From Ceratodon purpureus (Eukaryota; Streptophyta; Bryopsida; Pseudoditrichales; Ditrichaceae), in contig CM026426.1 in the NCBI GenBank assembly GCA_014871385.1, positions 85,134,947-85,198,946 on the forward strand: a stretch of DNA of 64,000 nt, read 5' to 3'. The stretch's first letter is position 1, and every line of letters begins with the position of its first letter. The notes under the pieces are model-generated. The model was not told where the DNA came from. It was given only the letters and a program-made list of their open reading frames with translations, and made no database searches. A program made the position numbers and the translations under genes. Of this stretch, positions 58,335-64,000 are shown piece by piece.

Positions 58335-61300
58335 ATGGCCGATCCGGGCGGGTGGAAGGTTAAAAAGGGCGTTGTCGTGGCCCTTACTCATTCTGGGCTC
58401 TATTATGCAGGCAGGGCAGTGATCCAACGTGTTGTAGAATTTGATCCTATAGTGGTGGTGGTAAAAGTGATTGACGTTTCAGACAACATGGAAATGAATA
58501 TACCATTTCCGGATGAGGGTGTGAAGTCCTTGAGCAATTGCTTAGGACAAATGATATTGTGGGAGGCGGCCGACCTCAGGCCTTTCGGAGAGGTGGAAGA
58601 CGATGACATCAACGCCGTCGGCTGCCCGCCGACGGATGTTGAAGAAGATGTCAAGCCCGTTCAAGAATTCCTGGACCTCGCAGAGCAGATGAAGTTGCGC
58701 TCCTCGAGGAATCCGGAGGCTCAAAGCGTTGTGTAGCCGCTGGAGTCATTATGGAATGCTCTCCTAAAGGAACGTGGGAGGGGTCTTGATTCCTCACAAC
58801 TTCTTTCTAATAGTGAGAGTGTCGTCCAGTCAATCCGAATTCTCTGAAACACCTGCTTTCTGCGAGTTACCGGATGTGTTAACGATCGGGTGTGCTGTGG
58901 GGCGATTGGTACTTTGGAGTGGATACAAGGTATGTCCACTTGTGAACGGCGCGTTGGCTGGCACATGTCCCGTCGGCTGCCCGCCGACGGAACCCTCACT
59001 TGGGGAACGAAGATGAAGAAATTGATGAAAGCAACTCCGCTCCGTCTGAGCAGGATCTGGGGACTAGGTCTCAATGAATATCAGCAGTGACGACGATGTG
59101 TCTAAACAAGGGGAATCCGACGTAGAAACAGATGATCATTGTTTGGGGTCCGGATTCCGGGACCTCGGGGTACTCCTTCCACTCCAGATGCTTCTTATCC
59201 TGACCGCCACCTCTGGAGAAATCGGTATGTCGAACTTCTAATGATGATCTATCAGTCCGTGGTAGAGCAATGATTCAAGTATGTTTACCGGACGAGGCAT
59301 GTGATGATGAAGTCCTAGGGGATACAGAGGTTGGGGTTCTCTTCGTCTCTGAAGGACGATCATCTGCCAGATGACAAACTCTTCAGATGGCGTCTGACTC
59401 ACACTCGGTTAGAAGGGGGTCACCTTCTCTCTGATATAATTACTTACTGCTCCGAGAATTTAGCAGACGCCGACGCGGACGATGGTCAGGATGGTTGTCC
59501 CGAAGAATGCCTATCGATCGGTGCGGAGGAAAGTTCGCGAAAAAGATGATGTCTCTTCCACTAAGCTTTGTCGAATGGTTGTCCCTGCTGAATGCCGCTT
59601 AGTGAGCTCAAAGCGCTGTTGCAAGGACCGATGTTGCCAGACTTTTAGATGGGAAGATACTGTGAGTATTCGTCGTAAATTTTACGCAACAACATTCGAG
59701 GCGAGGCGAGAGATGTCCTTCGCTGTGCAAGGGCACTTACATACTGTAACCCGGCAAGCGGAAGCTCTATGTTACTCTTGCGAACCGTTTGACGTATGTG
59801 AAGTGGCGTGGTATATCATTCACGGAGAGTAGTAGTAGTATCGAAATCCGCGTACTACAGCTACAAGGCTTCGGCCCGAAGTGGTCGTGTCAATGGGAGT
59901 CACGGAAATTCCGGTGTTACATCGTCCCCAGATTCACACAATCCAGGCCCGCACAACGTTGACCACTATCGTTAATGAGAATGCCGACCAAATTGCCCAA
60001 TGAGTTTCGGATGATTGAGCAAGAAGAGAAGTGGCCGCGCTCAAAGTACTCCCGTCTGCGATGAACTGGAATCACATGCGCGAAATGGCCAACGCCGTAA
60101 GTTCCTCCTCATCTTCTTTTCACTTTGGATAGTTTACTGAATTGTCGTGATTACTATCGTGGGCTGCCCGCCGACTGGATGACGAACTTCCCAACTGATC
60201 GACCTCACTCTGTGCTATTCAGGTCAATGAGCAGTGCAACGCGAAGTGATTTCGCAGTCCTCCGTTAGTCGGCATGAGGAAGGAGTACTTCCGCAACGTT
60301 GAGGTCAAGGCAGTAGGAAGTAATTCTCCAAGTGCATGAGTGTGACTTCCTCGTTGAACTCATTGCCAAGTATCCAAGAGGGTCGGACGAAGTGGCAGAG
60401 CTTGACAGTGAGGATAGGACCAGGCATTTGAACTATCAGCGAGCTTGTCGCAACATTTATTACGGATGGACAACCCAATCTATACAGAGTCCTACTGAGT
60501 TCCTATGCATCATACATGATAAGATGGACACATCGAAAACAGCGATTCCCCCGCATGCAACGTATCACGAAGGCTACGGCAGGGCTTGGTCAAATTCCGA
60601 TTTCCTGTACTGGAATGCTGACTCACGGTCACGGAGATGGCGCCTACGCACCACTATGCAACTGCCCTGTGGCCAGGAGACCCAAATTTCACACTCTCCT
60701 CGTTGTGCAGGGTATTCCGTGCCTTGGAGAGACTACCTGTCCGGGAGTCAAAAGCACTCTTCGAGGCACCGCCACAGAATGAATTCTTTGCAGCGCTAAT
60801 GCATGGATCGTCCACGTTGCATCCCCTCAATTCCACCTTCTAGAGATGAGCCACTCACTCCACCTCTGCCTGGTAGGCCTGTTGTTCCTTTGCCGAAGAA
60901 GTTGTATCTCCAGCTTGACAATTCTGCGAAGGACAACAAGAACCGGTTTCTTCTAGCATTCTGCTCGTTGCTGACAGCGAGGCGAATATTCAAGGAAGTT
61001 ACAGTTGGTTTCCTGATTGTGGGACACACACATGAGGACATCGACGCCCACTTCAGTCACCTATCGAAACTCATTAAGCGAAAGAACACATACTGCCTTG
61101 CCGACCTTATGAAGGCATTCATGGATTCTCAGAAGACAGTTGCCTTTATTCCAGAGGTTGTTCAGGAAGTGGCAGACTTCAAAAGTTATGTTGCTGATTT
61201 TCATCACGACGGAGGTAATGCGATAGAAGGTCACAGTGAATGCATCTTTTTAAGTTCTATGTAGTGGAGGATGGGGAGGATGCGGGGTGGCCCGTGATGA

Positions 61301-62211
61301 GGTACAAGAAGCGTGCAACTGATCCGTCATGGCTTCCACCTGGCAAACCCGTGAAAATGTGGAGGGCAGACAAAGAGGGTAAACCACGTTTGCCCGTCGG
61401 TGATCCCAAACCGGTTCCTCATAAGCACTTATGGGGTAGTGTTGAAGTCGATGAGGGCAAGAAGAACGCGGATAAAGAGGTGGCAAGGGCAGCGGAGTGT
61501 TCAGAGAAGAGAAATTTCAAAAGTGGATTATCTAAGTACATTGAGTACTGGAGAACTGGCATGGTCGGGATAAGAAATACGCACAAGACATGTTACCATA
61601 TGTACTGTATTGGGAGCGAATTTTAAAGGAGGTCAACGAGCCACTGCCCCCAATTCCGCCACCTTACAGGAAGGATTCTGGCCTATCTCAGACTGGAAGC
61701 GGGACCACGTCACCACATTCGATGCAGAGGACGAATATATACCGGATCCGGATATTCCCCGGTGACGAGGATGAGGTGGAGCCCTATCCTTTCTGTGGTC
61801 CGAAAAACTCTAGGCCGAAGTCTGTGTTTAACCCATATCGTGACGTTTTACGTGGCGATTGGGTTTTCTGTCGTCCGTGTAAGGAAGACCACCTACCCAT
61901 TTGGATGGGTAGGGCGATAGAGCCTGTTATAACAGAGCCTGGTCCTAATTACGGTAAGTTCAAGGTTGAATGGTGGACTCCGATGAAGGGCAAGAAGGAA
62001 GGTAAGAAGAAGGTTGCGAGAGAGCTGGACAAGACGGTGGGAAAGGGAGACTCTTGCGGAGTGGGTGGAGTGTAAATCCGTTGTATACACTCATAGGACC
62101 AAGAAAACTACGCATGAGGGGCCCCCAAAGTCCCATCTAATACCCGAAGATGTTGTGATTGCTGCCATGGCAAAACTTCGAATCGCATGGAATCTCGATG
62201 AACTGGAATGA
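58335..62211 (+). pseudogene. Gene D: DUF7869-type (transposase-like) gene, multiple frameshifts
   Basis: The ATG at 58335 opens a frame with GWKVKKGVVVALTHSGLYYA ... SLSNCLGQMILWEAADLRP, a Tnp1/DUF8039-like small domain. A second such module follows (58780-58930: DVLTIGCAVGRLVLWSGYKV). Downstream are CCKDRCCQTFRW with VSIRRKFY, then CEVAWYIIHG, KCHECDFLVELIAK-like and FLCIIHDKMDTSKTAIP segments. The DUF7869 core is KKLYLQLDNSAKDNKNRFLL and VGFLIVGHTHEDIDAHFSHL (60893-61068). The C-terminal block is GDWVFCRPCKEDHLPIWMGR, ending at 62211. Consecutive segments fall in different frames at several places (for example near 59.0, 60.55, 60.65, 61.24, 61.60 and 62.03 kb). An intron at about 60100-60223 contains a P1 copy; other P1 copies are read as VGCPPT. 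Seen: motifs and breaks. Inferred: transposon origin. Confidence 0.6.
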
Positions 62212-62815
62212 CGAGGAGGAAGACTAGTCGGCTGCCCGCCGACGATTGTGATCTTAGCTGAAGATGTAGCTAGTGATGGTTTCCTCTGTAAAACGTTATA
62301 GTTGAATATTGTAAACACTGTGATTCCTTCGAATAAGAATTGTATTCTACCATAGACCCAATACTAGTCATGTATTACGCTTTGTCTTCTATTTGTTGTT
62401 CTGATGCTTACTTTTCCTTCTTCGGTGGTCGTCGGCTGTCCGCCGATGCCTCTAACCATGTTAGATAAGCATCATGAACGGTGACTTTGTGAGGCTGGTC
62501 TATATTGTATGGCCTGTGATTTTTACGGTGGACACTGTTACTCTAGTCGGCTGCCCGCCGACGCTTTCCACAAAATTGGTAGAACCACTATGCGCTTTGA
62601 TAAACTGAAAAAATATTTATCCATTTCATTATATTCTTATCGGAGTACAACGGTAGTGTTCCGCCCTTTACATGTTACTTTGTATTGTGTATACATCAGA
62701 GATGCCACTACTCCTAAAGCCTCAGTAACAAATGCTAACCATGAATTCTACAACTATCCGAGTGTGTGAAGCAGCTCTATTGAAAACGAGCTGGACAATT
62801 CTAACACACACTAAT
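62212..62815. other. Downstream flank of gene D with three P1 copies
   Basis: No gene is supported. P1 palindromes lie at 62227, 62431 and 62546, the first only 16 bases after the gene D stop codon. The rest is ordinary AT-rich sequence. Confidence 0.5.
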
Positions 62816-63400
62816 TCACCCTAAAGCCAAAAAACCAAAAAGCTGCATATGGGCCAACGCCATGAAGCGATCAGTCCTTCGCAGTAGACTTGGCTCGGAC
62901 AGCACTACACCCAGTATCGACGGATGGATGCACGGATCCAAACGACGAATACGTGGACTGCGGGCTTGCGTTCCCTCCGCACCACTGATCTTGGCCAGAG
63001 CACCGACTTCCAGCACCCTCCGAGATGTCGTAAGCTTCGTCAACAATGCGGAGCCACCCTGCAGTTGACATGGTTTGCGTTGACACTCCCCTGTGTGGCT
63101 GAAGTGAACGCTGCCAACACTCTCGGACTCCTCAGACTCCTCGGACTCCTCGAATGTCAGTGGGAAGGCGATGCCGGAAGCGTCAGAGATCTCCAACAAC
63201 TCAATGGTGTGAGCAATACTCCAAAACCACTCCGCACCTGGCTGCAGAAGGCGTGTGATATTTGAAAGCTGGAATGGCGGTGTTGCGAGAACGGGCGACC
63301 ACCGCCCTATACCATGGCCGGAGCTCCTCGAGGTCAGCCGGTGACTCCTGATAACCCAGGTCTCACATTGCTACCCGCCTCCCATAACGACAAAAATATT
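62816..63400 (-). pseudogene. Damaged paralogue of ORF E
   Basis: In minus-strand order the sequence keeps LEELRPWYRAVV, then in another frame NITRLLQPGAEWFWSIAHTI and ELLEISDASGIAFPLTFEE, matching ELRPWFMAVE, NLIVRLMQPGVEWDWTIAHG and LEIMNASNIKFPLTSGE of ORF E at 47 kb. At least one frameshift separates the two halves (near 63.26 kb). The C-terminal part carries a Ser-Glu run from a GACTCCTCG repeat. Its function is unknown. Confidence 0.5.
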
Positions 63401-63574
63401 GGACAATATGCGACTAACTTCTACAGTATGCGACCTGCTTCTACAGTATGCGACCTTCTTCTACAGTGGACAGCCGACGAGTTCGTCTAGTAAACTGGTA
63501 AACGTTCTAGTAATCCACTTCTCTAGGGTTTTCTGGACGACTAATTGCCAACGTCGACCTAGTCTAGTAGCCCC

Positions 63575-63870
63575 TACTCCCCTACTCGGCTGGTAGCCGA
63601 CTAGGACTAGCCTACTCATCATTTGCATTATTAGGACTAGGACTTATTTATCATTAGGACTAGTAGCCCCTTCTCCTACTCGGCTGGTAGCCGACTAGGA
63701 CTAGCTTACATCATTTGCATCATTAGGACTAGGACTTATTTACTCATCATTAGGACTAGTAGCCCCTACTCTCCTACTCGGCTGATAGCCGACTAGGACT
63801 AGCTTACTCATCATTTTTATCACTAGGACTAGGACTTATTTCCTCATCATTTTATGTATTTCAGATTCCA
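63575..63870 (+). repeat. Tandem repeat, ~96-bp unit, three copies, with a hairpin TCGGCT-GGT-AGCCGA
   Basis: The core ACTCGGCTGGTAGCCGACTA recurs at about 63584, 63679 and 63776 (the third has GAT in the loop), spacing 95-97 bases. Each is followed by GGACTAG and CATCATT words. The hairpin arms TCGGCT/AGCCGA resemble the inner arm of P1 with a shorter loop. No gene is seen in 63.4-64.0 kb. Confidence 0.8.
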
Positions 63871-64000
63871 GAGGTCGGTTCAGTGAGGAAGAGGTTGGCT
63901 CTCCTAGTCGGCGGCCAGCCGACTACAAAGGACTTCCATTCGTTGTGACCGTGAATACTGTTCATTCTAAACGACGACTCCGGAGTCCTCACAGACGGAC

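Larger units (their letters stand above)
48576..63923. repeat. Palindrome family P1: GTCGGC-N5-GCCGAC, 29 copies located
   Basis: The consensus is GTCGGCTGCCCGCCGAC or, on the other strand, GTCGGCGGGCAGCCGAC; the centre varies (GGACA, GGGCA, GACCC, GGCCC). Starts: 48800, 49021, 49864, 50099, 51003, 51388, 52266, 52856, 53706, 55152, 56659, 56700, 56739, 56789, 56861, 56935, 57010, 57087, 57163, 57237, 58183, 58263, 58617, 58972, 60159, 62227, 62431, 62546, 63907. Some copies have one arm mismatch. I saw none in 1-48.5 kb. Most lie in introns or between genes; five (50099, 51003, 52856, 58617, 58972) lie in apparent coding frames. The sequence has no stop codon in any of six frames. Confidence 0.9.

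Noticed and set aside
48576-63923. P1 hairpins as transcription terminators
   Set aside because: No T-run follows the stems, copies occur inside exons and introns, and intrinsic terminators are not a plant nuclear feature.

Overview
The window looks like nuclear DNA of a land plant, most likely a non-flowering one (bryophyte-like). The genes have many short spliceosomal introns with GT..AG ends. The transposons are plant types: a CACTA element with TNPD- and TNPA-like genes, a Ty3/gypsy element, and a DUF7869-type gene. The host genes are plant-type: a two-repeat fluoride exporter, a DUF4057/HN1-like protein, and HAD proteins with the plant D-x-N-G-L motif. I cannot name the species.

Layout. 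1-10.5 kb: a CACTA element with divergent TNPD (minus) and TNPA (plus) genes. 11.8-14.2 kb: a seven-exon DUF4057/HN1-like gene. 15.9-18.2 kb: a FEX/CrcB-type fluoride exporter. 19.1-27.9 kb: a decayed Ty3/gypsy element with an extra ORF fused behind integrase, ending in a perfect 94-copy (CCCTCT)n tract. 29-44 kb: two ParB-like/DNA-methyltransferase-like genes (A and B1) with a HAD-like gene between them. 44.7-48.5 kb: AT-rich DNA with a large inverted repeat around a small ORF. 49-56.6 kb: three more HAD-like exons or genes and a third ParB/methyltransferase-like gene (C1). 56.6-57.3 kb: a minisatellite. 58.3-62.2 kb: a broken DUF7869-type gene on the plus strand. 62.9-64 kb: a broken second copy of the small ORF from 47 kb, and a tandem repeat.

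The most unusual signal lies in 29-64 kb. Three related genes combine a ParB/Srx-like domain with a beta-class DNA methyltransferase-like domain, and two of them sit next to HAD/NIF-like genes. Each neighbourhood carries its own family of short palindromes or satellite units, mostly between exons: a ~171-bp satellite in gene A; a 21-bp palindrome with arm TTTAGGTCGA at 37.2-38.0 kb; a 21-bp palindrome with arm TTTAGCTCGA in gene B1; and the 17-bp GTCGGC-N5-GCCGAC family (29 copies found by eye) confined to 48.6-63.9 kb. The last family also occurs inside exons and is open in all six frames. Bacterial ParB binds palindromic parS sites, so a link between each ParB-like paralogue and its local palindrome is an attractive but untested idea.

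Many genes here carry in-frame TGA/TAA codons that one T-to-C change would turn back into CGA/CAA, plus single-base frameshifts often in homopolymers. This suggests either methylcytosine decay of silenced DNA or residual indel errors in the assembly. Exon limits were inferred by eye from GT..AG sites and reading-frame continuity and should be treated as provisional.
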